Positions 26,320-40,400 of a stretch of 64,000 nucleotides of DNA are shown here, piece after piece. The stretch spans positions 7,946,255 through 8,010,254 of the forward strand of contig NC_060965.1 in the NCBI RefSeq assembly GCF_910589235.1, given 5' to 3'. A program made the position numbers and the translations under genes. Within the stretch, counting starts at the first letter, position 1, and each line of letters starts with the position of its first letter. This DNA is from Vespa crabro (taxonomy: Eukaryota; Arthropoda; Insecta; Hymenoptera; Vespidae). The notes beneath the pieces are model-generated. The model was not told the origin of the DNA. It made no database searches and was given only the letters and a program-made list of their open reading frames with translations.

Positions 26320-28131
26320 TGTTATTGTTATTGTTATTGTTATTGTTATTGTTATTATTGTTATTATTGTTATTATTGTTATTGTTATTGTTATTGTTAT
26401 TGTTATTGTTATTGTTATTATTGTTATTATTGTTATTATTGTTGTTATTGTTATTATTGTGATTATTGTTATTATTGTTATTATTGTTATTATTGTTGTT
26501 ATTGTTATTATTGTAATTATTGTTATTATTGTTATTATTGTTATTGTTATTGTTATTGTTATTGTTATTGTTATTATTATTATTATTGTTATTATTGTTA
26601 TTGTTGTTATTATTGTTATTATCGTTAATATTGTTATTATTGTTATTATTGTTATTATTGTTATTATTCTTGTTGTTATTATTTTTATTATTGTTATTAT
26701 TGTTATTATTGTTATTATTTTTATTGTTGTTATTATTGTTATTATCGTTGTTATTGTTATTATTGTGATTATTGTTATGATTGTTATTATTGTTATTGTT
26801 ATTGTTATTATTGTTATTATTGTTATTATTGTAATTATTGTTGTTAGTGTTATTATTGTAATTATTGTTATTATTGTTATTATTGTTATTGATGTTGTTA
26901 TTACTGTTATTATTGTTATTACTGTTATTATTGTTATTATTGTTATTGTTGTTATTGTTGTTATTATTGCTATTATTGTTGTTGTTATCATTATTTTTAT
27001 TATTGTTATTGTTATTGTTATTGTTATTGTTATTATTGTTATTATTGTTATTATTGTTATTGTTGTTATTATTGTTATTATCGTTAATATTGTTATTATT
27101 GTTATTATTGTTATTATTGTTACTATTGCTTTTGTTATTATTATTTTTATTATTGTTATTATTGTTATTATTGTTGTTATTGTTATTATTGTAATTATTG
27201 TTATCATTGTTATTATTGTTATTATTGTTATTATTGTTATTGTTATTGTTATTATTGTTATTATTGTTATTATTGTTATTATTGTTATTGTTATTGTTAT
27301 TGTTATTGTTATTGTTATTGTTATTATTGTTATTATTGTTATTATTGTTGTTATTGTTATTATTGTTATTATTGTTATTATTGTTATTATTGTTATTATT
27401 GTTGTTATTGTTATTATTGTAATTATTGTTATTATTGTTATTATTGTTATTGTTATTGTTATTGTTATTGTTATTGTTATTATTATTATTATTGTTATTA
27501 TTGTTATTGTTGTTATTATTGTTATTATCGTTAATATTGTTATTATTGTTATTATTGTTATTATTGTTATTATTCTTGTTGTTATTATTTTTATTATTGT
27601 TATTATTGTTATTATTGTTATTATTTTTATTGTTGTTATTATTGTTATTATCGTTGTTATTGTTATTATTGTGATTATTGTTATGATTGTTATTATTGTT
27701 ATTGTTATTGTTATTATTGTTATTATTGTTATTATTGTAATTATTGTTGTTAGTGTTATTATTGTAATTATTGTTATTATTGTTATTATTGTTATTGATG
27801 TTGTTATTACTGTTATTATTGTTATTATTGTTATTATTGTTATTATTGTTATTGTTGTTATTGTTGTTATTATTGCTATTATTGTTGTTGTTATCATTAT
27901 TTTTATTATTGTTATTGTTATTGTTATTGTTATTGTTATTATTGTTATTATTGTTATTATTGTTATTGTTGTTATTATTGTTATTATCGTTAATATTGTT
28001 ATTATTGTTATTATTGTTATTATTGTTACTATTGCTTTTGTTATTATTATTTTTATTATTGTTATTATTGTTATTATTGTTGTTATTGTTATTATTGTAA
28101 TTATTGTTATCATTGTTATTATTGTTATTGA
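26320..28131. repeat. 906-bp tandem pair in unit 2
   Basis: Cassettes at 26520 and 26865 recur at 27426 and 27771, an offset of 906 bp. They contain a hexamer tract, TATCGTTAATATT, CTTGTTGTTATTATTTTT, GTTATGATTG, TTAGTGTT and GATGTTGTTATTACTG words in the same order. Toward the left the offset is 900, one hexamer less. Edges are approximate because the flanks are pure hexamer and nonamer DNA. Confidence 0.75.
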
Positions 28132-28966
28132 TGTTGTTATTATTGTTATTATTGTTATTATTGTTATTATTGTTATTATAGTTATTGTTGTTATTGTTGT
28201 TATTATTGTTGTTATTTTTGTTATTGTTATTATTGTTATTATTGTTATTATTGTTATTGTTGTTATTATTGTTATTATTGTTATTGATGTTGTTATTATT
28301 GTTATTATTGTTATTATTGTTATTATTGTTATTGTTGTTATTGTTGTTATTATTGCTATTATTGTTGTTGTTATTATTACTTTTATTATTGTTATTGTTA
28401 TTGTTATTGTTATTGTTATTGTTATTGTTATTATTGTTATTATTGTTATTGTTGTTATTATTGTTATTATCGTTAATATTGTTATTATTGTTATTATTGT
28501 TATTATTGTTATTATTGTTGTTGTTGTTATTATTTTTATTATTGTTATTATTGTCATTATTGTTGTTATTGTTATTATTGTAATTATTGTTATCATTGTT
28601 ATTATTGTTATTGATGTTGTTATTATTGTTATTATTGTTATTATTGTTATTTTTGTTATTATAGTTATTGTTGTTATTGTTGTTATTATTGTTGTAATTT
28701 TTGTTATTATTATTATTGTTATTATTGTTATTATTGTTATTATTGTTATTATCGTTGTTATTGTTATTATTGTGATTATTGTTAATATTGTTATTATTGG
28801 TTTTGTTATTGTTATTATTGTTATTATTGTTATTATTGTTGTTATTGTTATTATTGTAATTATTGTTATTATTGTTATTGTTGTTATTGATGTTGTTATT
28901 ATTGTTATTATTGTTATTATTGTTATTATTGTTATTATTGTTATTGTTGTTATTGTTGTTATTATT

Positions 28967-29692
28967 GCTATTATTGTTGTTGTTATTAATATTTTTATTA
29001 TTGTTATTGTTATTGTTATTGTTATTGTTATTGTTATTGTTATTGTTATTATTGCTATTATTGTTATTATTGTTATTGTTGTTATTATTGTTATTATCGT
29101 TAATATTGTTATTATTGCTATTATTGCTATTATTGTTAATATTTTTATTGTTGGTATTATTGTTACTATTGTTGTTATTGTTATTAATGTTATTATTGTT
29201 ATTATTGTTATTATTGTTGTTATTGTTATTGTTGTTATTATTGTTATTATCGTTAATATTGTTATTATTGCTATTATTGCTATTATTGTTAATATTTTTA
29301 TTGTTGTCATTATTGTTACTATTGTTGTTATTGCTATTATTGTTGTTGTTATTAATATTTTTATTATTGTTATTGTTATTGTTATTGTTATTGTTATTGT
29401 TATTGTTATTATTGCTATTATTGTTATTATTGTTATTGTTGTTATTATTGTTATTATCGTTAATATTGTTATTATTGCTATTATTGCTATTATTGTTAAT
29501 ATTTTTATTGTTGGTATTATTGTTACTATTGTTGTTATTGTTATTAATGTTATTATTGTTATTATTGTTATTATTGTTGTTATTGTTATTGTTGTTATTA
29601 TTGTTATTATCGTTAATATTGTTATTATTGCTATTATTGCTATTATTGTTAATATTTTTATTGTTGTCATTATTGTTACTATTGTTGTTATT
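28967..29692. repeat. 360/366-bp tandem pair in unit 2
   Basis: The stretch from GCTATTATTGTTGTTG through the TTGGTATT and TTGTCATT words is present twice. GCTATT starts at 28967 and 29333 (366 bp apart), while the TTGTCATT words are 360 bp apart. The second copy has one TTATTG hexamer fewer after its TTTTTATTATTG word. The homologous sites at 18.9-19.4 kb and 39.7-40.1 kb are single. Confidence 0.8.
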
Positions 29693-31894
29693 GTTGTTAT
29701 TGTTATTATTGTTATTATTGTTATTATTGTTATTATTGTTGTTATTGTTATTGTTATTATTGTTATTATTGTTATTATTGTTACTATTGTTATTGTTATT
29801 GTTGTTATTATTGTTATTATCGTTGTTATAGTTATTATTGTTATTTTTGTTATTATTTTTATTATTGTTATTGTTATTGTTATTGTTATTTTTAATGTTA
29901 TTGTTATTATTGTTATTATTGTTATTATTGCTTTTATTGTTATTGTTGTTATTATTTTTATTAATGTTATTGTTATTGTTATTGTTATTGTTATTATTGT
30001 TATTATTGTTATCATTGTTATTATTGTTGTTATTGTTATTATTGTAATTATTATTATTATTGTTATTGATGTTGTTATTATTGTTATTAATGTTATTATT
30101 GTTATTATTGTTATTATTGTTATTATTGTTACTATTGTTATTATAGTTATTGTTGTTATTGTTGTTATTAATGTTGTTATTTTTGTTATTGTTATTATTG
30201 TTATTATTGTTATTATTGTTATTGTTGTTATTATTGTTATTATTATTATTGTTGTTATTATTGTTGTTATTTTTGTTATTGTTATTATTGTTATTATTGT
30301 TATTGTTGTTATTATTGTTGTTAGTGTTGTTATTGTTATTATTGTTATTGTTGATATTATTGTTATTATCGTTGTTATTGTTATTATTGTGATTATTGTT
30401 ATTATTGTTATTATTGTTATTATTGTTATTATTGTTATTGTTATTGTTATTATTGTTATTATTGTTATTATTGTTATTATCGTTATTATTATTAATATTG
30501 CTATTATTGTTATCTTTGATATTATTTTTATTAATGTTATTGTTATTGTTATTGTTATTGTTATTATTGTTATTATTGTTATTATTGTTATTATTGTTGT
30601 TATTGTTATTATTGTAATTATTGTTATTATTGTTATTATTGTTATTATTATTATTTTTGTTATTATTGTTGTTATTTTTGTTATTGTTATTATTGTTATT
30701 ATTGTTATTGTTATTGTTATTGTTATTATTGTTATTATTGTTATTATTGTAATTATTGTTGTTAGTGTTATTATTGTAATTATTGTTATTATTGTTATTA
30801 TTGTTATTGATGTTGTTATTACTGTTATTATTGTTATTACTGTTATTATTGTTATTATTGTTATTGTTGTTATTGTTGTTATTATTGCTATTATTGTTGT
30901 TGTTATCATTATTTTTATTATTGTTATTGTTATTGTTATTGTTATTGTTATTATTGTTATTATTGTTATTATTGTTATTGTTGTTATTATTGTTATTATC
31001 GTTAATATTGTTATTATTGTTATTATTGTTATTATTGTTACTATTGCTTTTGTTATTATTATTTTTATTATTGTTATTATTGTTATTATTGTTGTTATTG
31101 TTATTATTGTAATTATTGTTATCATTGTTATTATTGTTATTGATGTTGTTATTATTGTTATTATTGTTATTATTGTTATTATTGTTATTATAGTTATTGT
31201 TGTTATTGTTGCTATTATTGTTGTTATTTTTGTTATTGTTATTATTGTTATTATTGTTATTATTGTTATTGTTGTTATTATTGTTATTATCGTTGTTATT
31301 GTTATTATTGTTATTGTTGTTATTGATGTTGTTATTATTGTTATTATTGTTATTATTGTTATTATTGTTATTATTGTTATTATTGTTATTGTTGTTATTG
31401 TTGTTATTATTGCTATTATTGTTGTTGTTATTAATATTTTTATTATTGTTATTTTTATTGTTATTGTTATTGTTATTGTTATTGTTATTATTGCTATTAT
31501 TGTTATTATTGTTATTGTTGTTATTATTGTTATTATCGTTAATATTGTTATTATTGGTATTATTGTTATTATTGTTACTATTGCTTTTGTTATTATTATT
31601 TTTATTATTGTTATTATTGTTATTATTGTTGTTATTGTTATTATTGTAATTATTGTTATCATTGTTATTATTGTTATTGATGTTGTTATTATTTTTATTA
31701 TTGTTATTATTGTTATTATAGTTATTGTTGTTATTGTTGTTATTATTGTTGTTATTTTTGTTATTGTTATTATTGTTATTATTGTTATTATTGTTATTGT
31801 TGTTATTATTGTTATTATCGTTGTTATTGTTATTATTGTTATTGTTGTTATTGATGTTGTTATTATTGTTATTATTGTTATTATTGTTATTATT

Positions 31895-31900
31895 GTTTTA
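31895..31900. other. -1 nt phase break in unit 2
   Basis: GTTTTATTG stands where homologues near 21.58 and 42.45 kb read GTTATTATTG or GTTATTG. A single A is missing. No other unit has it, so it is either a private mutation or a consensus error. Confidence 0.8.
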
Positions 31901-34900
31901 TTGTTATTGTTGTTATTGTTGTTATTATTGCTATTATTGTTGTTGTTATTAATATTTTTATTATTGTTATTTTTATTGTTATTGTTATTGTTATTGTTAT
32001 TGTTATTATTGCTATTATTGTTATTATTGTTATTGTTGTTATTATTGTTATTATCGTTAATATTGTTATTATTGCTATTATTGCTATTATTGTTAATATT
32101 TTTATTGTTGGTATTATTGTTACTATTCTTGTTTTTGTTATTATTGTCATTATTGTTATTATTGTTGTTATTGTTATTGTTGTTATTATTGTTATTATCG
32201 TTAATATTGTTATTATTGCTATTATTGCTATTATTGTTAATATTTTTATTGTTGTCATTATTGTTACTATTGTTGTTATTGTTGTTATTGTTATTATTGT
32301 TATTATTGTTATTATTGTTATTATTGTAATTATTGTTATTATTGTTATTATTGTTATTGATGTTGTTATTATTGTTACTATTGTTATTGTTATTGTTGTT
32401 ATTATTGTTATTATCGTTGTTATTGTTATTATTGTTATTTTTGTTATTATTTTTATTATTGTTATTGTTATTGTTTTTGTTATTTTTAATGTTATTGTTA
32501 TTATTGTTTTTATTGCTTTTATTGTTATTGTTGTTATTATTTTTATTAATGTTATTGTTATTGTTATTGTTATTGTTATTATTGTTATTATTGTTATCAT
32601 TGTTATTATTGTTGTTATTGTTATTATTGTTATTGATTTTGTTATTATTGTTATTAATGTTATTATTGTTATTATTGTTATTGTTATTATTGTTATTATA
32701 GTTATTGTTGTTATTGTTGTTATTATTGTTGTTATTTTTGTTATTGTTATTATTGTTATTATTGTTATTATTGTTATTGTTGTTATTATTGTTATTATTA
32801 TTATTGTTGTTATTATTGTTGTTATTTTTGTTATTGTTATTATTGTTATTATTGTTATTGTTGTTATTATTGTTGTTAGTGTTGTTATTGTTATTATTGT
32901 TATTGTTGTTATTATTGTTATTATCGTTATTATTGTTACTATTGTGATTATTGTTATTATTGTTATTATTGTTATTATTCTTATTGTTATTGTTATTATT
33001 GTTATTATTGTTATTATTGTTATTATTGTTGTTATTGTTATTATTGTAATTATTATTATTTTTGTTATTATTGTTGTTATTTTTGTTATTGTTATTATTG
33101 TTATAATTGTTATTGTTGTTATTATTGTTGTTATTGTTATTATTGTAATTATTGTTATTGTTGTTATTATTGTTATTATCGTTGTTATTGTTATTATTGT
33201 GATTATTGTTATTATTGTTATTATTGTTATTATTCTTATTGTTATTGTTATTATTGTTATTATTGTTATTATTGTTGTTATTGTTATTATTGTAATTATT
33301 GTTATCATTGTTATTATTGTTATTGATGTTGTTATTATTGTTATTATTGTTATTATTGTTATTATTGTCATTATAGTTATTGTTGTTATTGTTGTTATTA
33401 TTGTTGTTATTTTTGTTATTGTTTTTATTGTTATTATGTTTATTATTGTTATTGTTGTTATTATTGTTATTATCGTTGTTATTGTTATTATTGTGATTAT
33501 TGTTATTATTGTTATTATTGGTATTGTTATTGTTATTATTGTTATTATTGTTATTATTGTTGTTATTGTTATTATTGTAATTATTGTTATTATTGTTATT
33601 ATTGTTATTGATGTTGTTATTATTACTGTTATTATTGTTTTTATTGATATTATTGTTATTATTGTTATTATTGTTATTATCGTTATAATCGTTATAATTG
33701 TTATTATTGTTATTATCGTTATTATTGTTACTATTGTTATTATTGTTATTTTTGTTATTATTTTTATTATTGTTACTATAGTTATTATTGTTATTATTGT
33801 TATAATTGTTATTACTGTTATTATTGTTATTATTGTTATTATAGTTATTATTGTTATTATTGTTATTATTGTTATTATTGGTATAATTTTTAGAATTGTT
33901 ATTATTGTTATTATTGTTATTATTGTGATTATTGTTATTATTGTTATTATTGTTATTAATGTTATTGTTACTGTTATTATTGTTATTATTGTTATTATTG
34001 TTATTATTGTTATTATTGTTGTTATTGTTATTATTGTTATTATTGTTATTATTGTTATTATTGTTATTATTGTTGTTATTGTTATTATTGTAATTATTGT
34101 TATTATTGTTATTATTGTTATTGTTATTGTTATTGTTATTGTTATTGTTATTATTATTATTATTGTTATTATTGTTATTGTTGTTATTATTGTTATTATC
34201 GTTAATATTGTTATTATTGTTATTATTGTTATTATTGTTATTATTCTTGTTGTTATTATTGTTATTATTGTTATTATTGTTATTATTGTTATTATTTTTA
34301 TTGTTGTTATTATTGTTATTATCGTTGTTATTGTTATTATTGTGATTATTGTTATGATTTTTATTATTGTTATTGTTATTGTTATTATTGTTATTATTGT
34401 TATTATTGTAATTATTGTTGTTATTGTTATTATTGTAATTATTGTTATTATTGTTATTATTGTTATTGATGTTGTTATTACTGTTATTATTGTTATTACT
34501 GTTATTATTGTTATTATTGTTATTGTTGTTATTGTTGTTATTGTTATTATTGTTATTGATGTTATTGTTATTATTGTTGTTATTCTTATTATTGTAATTA
34601 TTGTTATTATTGTTATTATTTTTATTGATGTTGTTATTATTGTTATTATTGTTATTATTGTTATTGTTGTTATTGTTGTTATTATTGCTATTATTGTTGT
34701 TGTTATTATTATTTTTATTATTGTTATTGTTATTGTTATTGTTATTATTACTGTTATTATTGTTTTTATTGATATTATTGTTATTATTGTTATTATTGTT
34801 ATTATCGTTATTATCGTTATAATTGTTATTATTGTTATTATCGTTATTATTGTTACTATTGTTATTATTGTTATTATTGTTATTATTTTTATTATTGTTA

Positions 34901-35535
34901 CTATAGTTATTATTGTTATTATTGTTATAATTGTTATTACTGTTATTATTGTTATTATTGTTATTATAGTTATTATTGTTATTATTGTTATTATTGTTAT
35001 TATTGGTATAATTTTTAGAATTGTTATTATTGTTATTATTGTTATTATTGTGATTATTGTTATTATTGTTATTATTGTTATTTATGTTATTGTTACTGTT
35101 ATTATTGTTATTATTGTTATTATTGTTATTGTTGTTATTATTGTTATTATTGTTATTGTTTTTATTATTGTTGTTATTGTTGTTATTGTTATTATTGTTA
35201 TTATTGTAATTATTGTTATTATTGTTATTATTGTTATTGATGTTGTTATTATTGTTATTATTGTTATTATTGTTATTATTGTTATTGTTGTTATTATTGT
35301 TGTTATTGTTGTTATTATTGCTATTATTGTTATTGTTGTTATTATTGTTATTATTGTTATTATTGTTATTATTGTTATTGTTGTTATTATTGTTATTATC
35401 GTTGTTATTGTTATTATTTTGATTATTGTTATTATTGTTATTTTTGTTATTGTTATTGTTATTATTGTTATTATTGTTATTATTGTTGTTATTGTTATTA
35501 TTGTAATTATTGTTATTATAGTTATTGTTGTTATT

Positions 35536-35539
35536 GTGT
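35536..35539. other. -1 nt phase break in unit 3
   Basis: TTGTTATTGTGTTATTATTG is found where homologues near 15.07 and 25.20 kb read ATTGTTGTTATTATTG. One T is missing. It is private to unit 3. Confidence 0.8.
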
Positions 35540-36079
35540 TATTATTGTTGTAATTTTTGTTATTATTATTATTGTTATTATTGTTATTATTGTTATTGTT
35601 GTTATTATTGTTATTATCGTTGTTATTGTTATTATTGTGATTATTGTTAATATTGTTATTATTGGTTTTGTTATTGTTATTATTGTTATTATTGTTATTA
35701 TTGTTGTTATTGTTATTATTGTAATTATTGTTATTATTGTTATTGTTGTTATTGATGTTGTTATTGTTGTTAATGATGTTGTTATTATTGTTATTATTGT
35801 TATTATTGTTATTGTTGTTATTGTTGTTATTATTGCTATTATTGTTGTTGTTATTAATATTTTTATTATTGTTATTGTTATTGTTATTGTTATTGTTATT
35901 GTTATTGTTATTGTTATTGTTATTATTGCTATTATTGTTATTATTGTTATTGTTGTTATTATTGTTATTATCGTTAATATTGTTATTATTGCTATTATTG
36001 CTATTATTGTTAATATTTTTATTGTTGTCATTATTGTTACTATTGTTGTTATTGTTGTTATTGTTATTATTGTTATTAT

Positions 36080-36494
36080 TGTTATTATTGTTATTATTGT
36101 TGTTATTGTTATTGTTATTATTGTTATTATTGTTATTATTGTTACTATTGTTATTGTTATTGTTGTTATTTTTGTTATTATCGTTGTTATTGTTATTATT
36201 GTTATTTTTGTTATTATTTTTATTATTGTTATTGTTATTGTTATTGTTATTTTTAATGTTATTGTTATTATTGTTATTATTGTTATTATTGCTTTTATTG
36301 TTATTGTTGTTATTATTTTTATTAATGTTATTGTTATTGTTATTGTTATTGTTATTATTGTTATTATTGTTATCATTGTTATTATTGTTGTTATTGTTAT
36401 TATTGTAATTATTATTATTATTGTTATTGATGTTGTTATTATTGTTATTAATGTTATTATTGTTATTATTGTTATTATTGTTATTATTGTTACT
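36080..36494. repeat. Section kept in unit 3, missing in units 1 and 2
   Basis: After the GTTAATGATGTTG block, unit 3 continues through a TTTTTGTTATTATTTTT cassette (36.2 kb) and the TTATCATT word (36.37 kb) before TTACTATTGTTATTATAG (36.49 kb). Units 1 and 2 jump from the same block directly to TTACTATTGTTATTATAG (about 15.62 and 25.75 kb). The difference is about 414 bp, equal to the offset step from 10330 to 10744. Confidence 0.7.
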
Positions 36495-37063
36495 ATTGTT
36501 ATTATAGTTATTGTTGTTATTGTTGTTATTATTGTTGTTATTTTTGTTATTGTTATTATTGTTATTATTGTTATTATTGTTATTGTTGTTATTATTGTTA
36601 TTATTATTATTGTTGTTATTATTGTTGTTATTTTTGTTATTGTTATTATTGTTATTATTGTTATTGTTGTTATTATTGTTGTTAGTGTTGTTATTGTTAT
36701 TATTGTTATTGTTGATATTATTGTTATTATCGTTGTTATTGTTATTATTGTGATTATTGTTATTATTGTTATTATTGTTATTATTGTTATTATTGTTATT
36801 GTTATTGTTATTATTGTTATTATTGTTATTATTGTTATTATCGTTATTATTATTAATATTGCTATTATTGTTATCTTTGATATTATTTTTATTAATGTTA
36901 TTGTTATTGTTATTGTTATTGTTATTATTGTTATTATTGTTATTATTGTTATTATTGTTGTTATTGTTATTATTGTAATTATTGTTATTATTGTTATTAT
37001 TGTTATTATTGTTATTTTTGTTATTATTGTTGTTATTTTTGTTATTGTTATTATTGTTATTAT

Positions 37064-38875
37064 TGTTATTGTTATTGTTATTGTTATTGTTATTGTTATT
37101 ATTGTTATTATTGTTATTATTGTTATTGTTATTGTTATTGTTATTGTTATTGTTATTGTTATTATTGTTATTATTGTTATTATTGTTGTTATTGTTATTA
37201 TTGTTATTATTGTTATTATTGTTATTATTGTTATTATTGTTGTTATTGTTATTATTGTAATTATTGTTATTATTGTTATTATTGTTATTGTTATTGTTAT
37301 TGTTATTGTTATTGTTATTATTATTATTATTGTTATTATTGTTATTGTTGTTATTATTGTTATTATCGTTAATATTGTTATTATTGTTATTATTGTTATT
37401 ATTGTTATTATTCTTGTTGTTATTATTTTTATTATTGTTATTATTGTTATTATTGTTATTATTTTTATTGTTGTTATTATTGTTATTATCGTTGTTATTG
37501 TTATTATTGTGATTATTGTTATGATTGTTATTATTGTTATTGTTATTGTTATTATTGTTATTATTGTTATTATTGTAATTATTGTTGTTATTGTTATTAT
37601 TGTAATTATTGTTATTATTGTTATTATTGTTATTGATGTTGTTATTACTGTTATTATTGTTATTATTGTTATTATTGTTATTATTGTTATTGTTGTTATT
37701 GTTGTTATTATTGCTATTATTGTTGTTGTTATCATTATTTTTATTATTGTTATTGTTATTGTTATTGTTATTGTTATTATTGTTATTATTGTTATTATTG
37801 TTATTGTTGTTATTATTGTTATTATCGTTAATATTGTTATTATTGTTATTATTGTTATTATTGTTACTATTGCTTTTGTTATTATTATTTTTATTATTGT
37901 TATTATTGTTATTATTGTTGTTATTGTTATTATTGTAATTATTGTTATCATTGTTATTATTGTTATTATTGTTATTATTGTTATTGTTATTGTTATTATT
38001 GTTATTATTGTTATTATTGTTATTATTGTTATTGTTATTGTTATTGTTATTGTTATTGTTATTGTTATTATTGTTATTATTGTTATTATTGTTGTTATTG
38101 TTATTATTGTTATTATTGTTATTATTGTTATTATTGTTATTATTGTTGTTATTGTTATTATTGTAATTATTGTTATTATTGTTATTATTGTTATTGTTAT
38201 TGTTATTGTTATTGTTATTGTTATTATTATTATTATTGTTATTATTGTTATTGTTGTTATTATTGTTATTATCGTTAATATTGTTATTATTGTTATTATT
38301 GTTATTATTGTTATTATTCTTGTTGTTATTATTTTTATTATTGTTATTATTGTTATTATTGTTATTATTTTTATTGTTGTTATTATTGTTATTATCGTTG
38401 TTATTGTTATTATTGTGATTATTGTTATGATTGTTATTATTGTTATTGTTATTGTTATTATTGTTATTATTGTTATTATTGTAATTATTGTTGTTAGTGT
38501 TATTATTGTAATTATTGTTATTATTGTTATTATTGTTATTGATGTTGTTATTACTGTTATTATTGTTATTACTGTTATTATTGTTATTATTGTTATTGTT
38601 GTTATTGTTGTTATTATTGCTATTATTGTTGTTGTTATCATTATTTTTATTATTGTTATTGTTATTGTTATTGTTATTGTTATTATTGTTATTATTGTTA
38701 TTATTGTTATTGTTGTTATTATTGTTATTATCGTTAATATTGTTATTATTGTTATTATTGTTATTATTGTTACTATTGCTTTTGTTATTATTATTTTTAT
38801 TATTGTTATTATTGTTATTATTGTTGTTATTGTTATTATTGTAATTATTGTTATCATTGTTATTATTGTTATTGA
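37064..38875. repeat. 906-bp tandem pair in unit 3
   Basis: Cassettes at 37264 and 37609 recur at 38170 and 38515, again 906 bp apart, and the pair sits 10,744 bp right of the unit 2 pair. The pair therefore arose before units 2 and 3 were separated. One member reads GTTATTGTT (about 37.59 kb) where the others read GTTAGTGTT. Confidence 0.75.
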
Positions 38876-40379
38876 TGTTGTTATTATTGTTATTATTGTT
38901 ATTATTGTTATTATTGTTATTATAGTTATTGTTGTTATTGTTGTTATTATTGTTGTTATTTTTGTTATTGTTATTATTGTTATTATTGTTATTATTGTTA
39001 TTGTTGTTATTATTGTTATTATTGTTATTGATGTTGTTATTATTGTTATTATTGTTATTATTGTTATTATTGTTATTGTTGTTATTGTTGTTATTATTGC
39101 TATTATTGTTGTTGTTATTATTACTTTTATTATTGTTATTGTTATTGTTATTGTTATTGTTATTGTTATTGTTATTATTGTTATTATTGTTATTGTTGTT
39201 ATTATTGTTATTATCGTTAATATTGTTATTATTGTTATTATTGTTATTATTGTTATTATTGTTGTTGTTGTTATTATTTTTATTATTGTTATTATTGTCA
39301 TTATTGTTGTTATTGTTATTATTGTAATTATTGTTATCATTGTTATTATTGTTATTGATGTTGTTATTATTGTTATTATTGTTATTATTGTTATTTTTGT
39401 TATTATAGTTATTGTTGTTATTGTTGTTATTATTGTTGTAATTTTTGTTATTATTATTATTGTTATTATTGTTATTATTGTTATTGTTGTTATTATTGTT
39501 ATTATCGTTGTTATTGTTATTATTGTGATTATTGTTAATATTGTTATTATTGGTTTTGTTATTGTTATTATTGTTATTATTGTTATTATTGTTGTTATTG
39601 TTATTATTGTAATTATTGTTATTATTGTTATTGTTGTTATTGATGTTGTTATTATTGTTATTATTGTTATTATTGTTATTATTGTTATTATTGTTATTGT
39701 TGTTATTGTTGTTATTATTGCTATTATTGTTGTTGTTATTAATATTTTTATTATTGTTATTGTTATTGTTATTGTTATTGTTATTGTTATTGTTATTGTT
39801 ATTATTGCTATTATTGTTATTATTGTTATTGTTGTTATTATTGTTATTATCGTTAATATTGTTATTATTGCTATTATTGCTATTATTGTTAATATTTTTA
39901 TTGTTGGTATTATTGTTACTATTGTTGTTATTGTTATTAATGTTATTATTGTTATTATTGTTATTATTGTTGTTATTGTTATTGTTGTTATTATTGTTAT
40001 TATCGTTAATATTGTTATTATTGCTATTATTGCTATTATTGTTAATATTTTTATTGTTGTCATTATTGTTACTATTGTTGTTATTGTTGTTATTGTTGTT
40101 ATTGTTATTATTGTTATTATTGTTATTATTGTTATTATTGTTGTTATTGTTATTGTTATTATTGTTATTATTGTTATTATTGTTACTATTGTTATTGTTA
40201 TTGTTGTTATTATTGTTATTATCGTTGTTATTGTTATTATTGTTATTTTTGTTATTATTTTTATTATTGTTATTGTTATTGTTATTGTTATTTTTAATGT
40301 TATTGTTATTATTGTTATTATTGTTATTATTGCTTTTATTGTTATTGTTGTTATTATTTTTATTAATGTTATTGTTATT

Positions 40380-40400
40380 GTTATTGTTATTGTTATTATT
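40380..40400. repeat. Junction of a 318-bp deletion in unit 3
   Basis: Upstream markers match unit 2 at offset 10402 (29840 to 40242) and downstream ones at 10084 (30396 to 40480). The join lies where TTAATGTTATTG hexamers run straight into GTTAGTGTTG. In unit 2, about 320 bp with a TTATCATT word and the double-TTTTT cassette separate these. The loss is a multiple of 3. Confidence 0.7.

Larger units (their letters stand above)
22017..32332. repeat. Higher-order unit 2 (10,316 bp)
   Basis: The order is the start cassette (22017), TTATGTTTATTA (23118), the 18-bp word (23565), the site near 24.69 kb where a second copy of that word is replaced, GTTAATGATGTTG (25439), TATCTTTGATATT (26128 and again 30511), the 906-bp tandem pair (about 26.3-28.1 kb), the GGTTTTG block (28.80 kb), a 360/366-bp tandem pair (28967-29692) and the closing cassettes (30.8-32.3 kb). 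Markers up to 25.7 kb recur in unit 3 at offset 10316-10331. Those from 25.77 kb to about 28.2 kb recur at offset 10744, because unit 3 holds an extra stretch. A -1 phase break lies at about 31897. Confidence 0.8.

Noticed and set aside
26320..28131. CRISPR array with regularly spaced repeats
   Set aside because: Repeat and spacer are the same simple sequence; there are no unique spacers, leader or cas genes.
28863..29831. Many Leu-rich + frames of 62-480 codons as signal peptides or membrane proteins
   Set aside because: TTA and TTG codons are the same repeat read one base over. Ends are set by GTAATT, ATAGTT and GTGATT words, and starts are incidental TTG codons.
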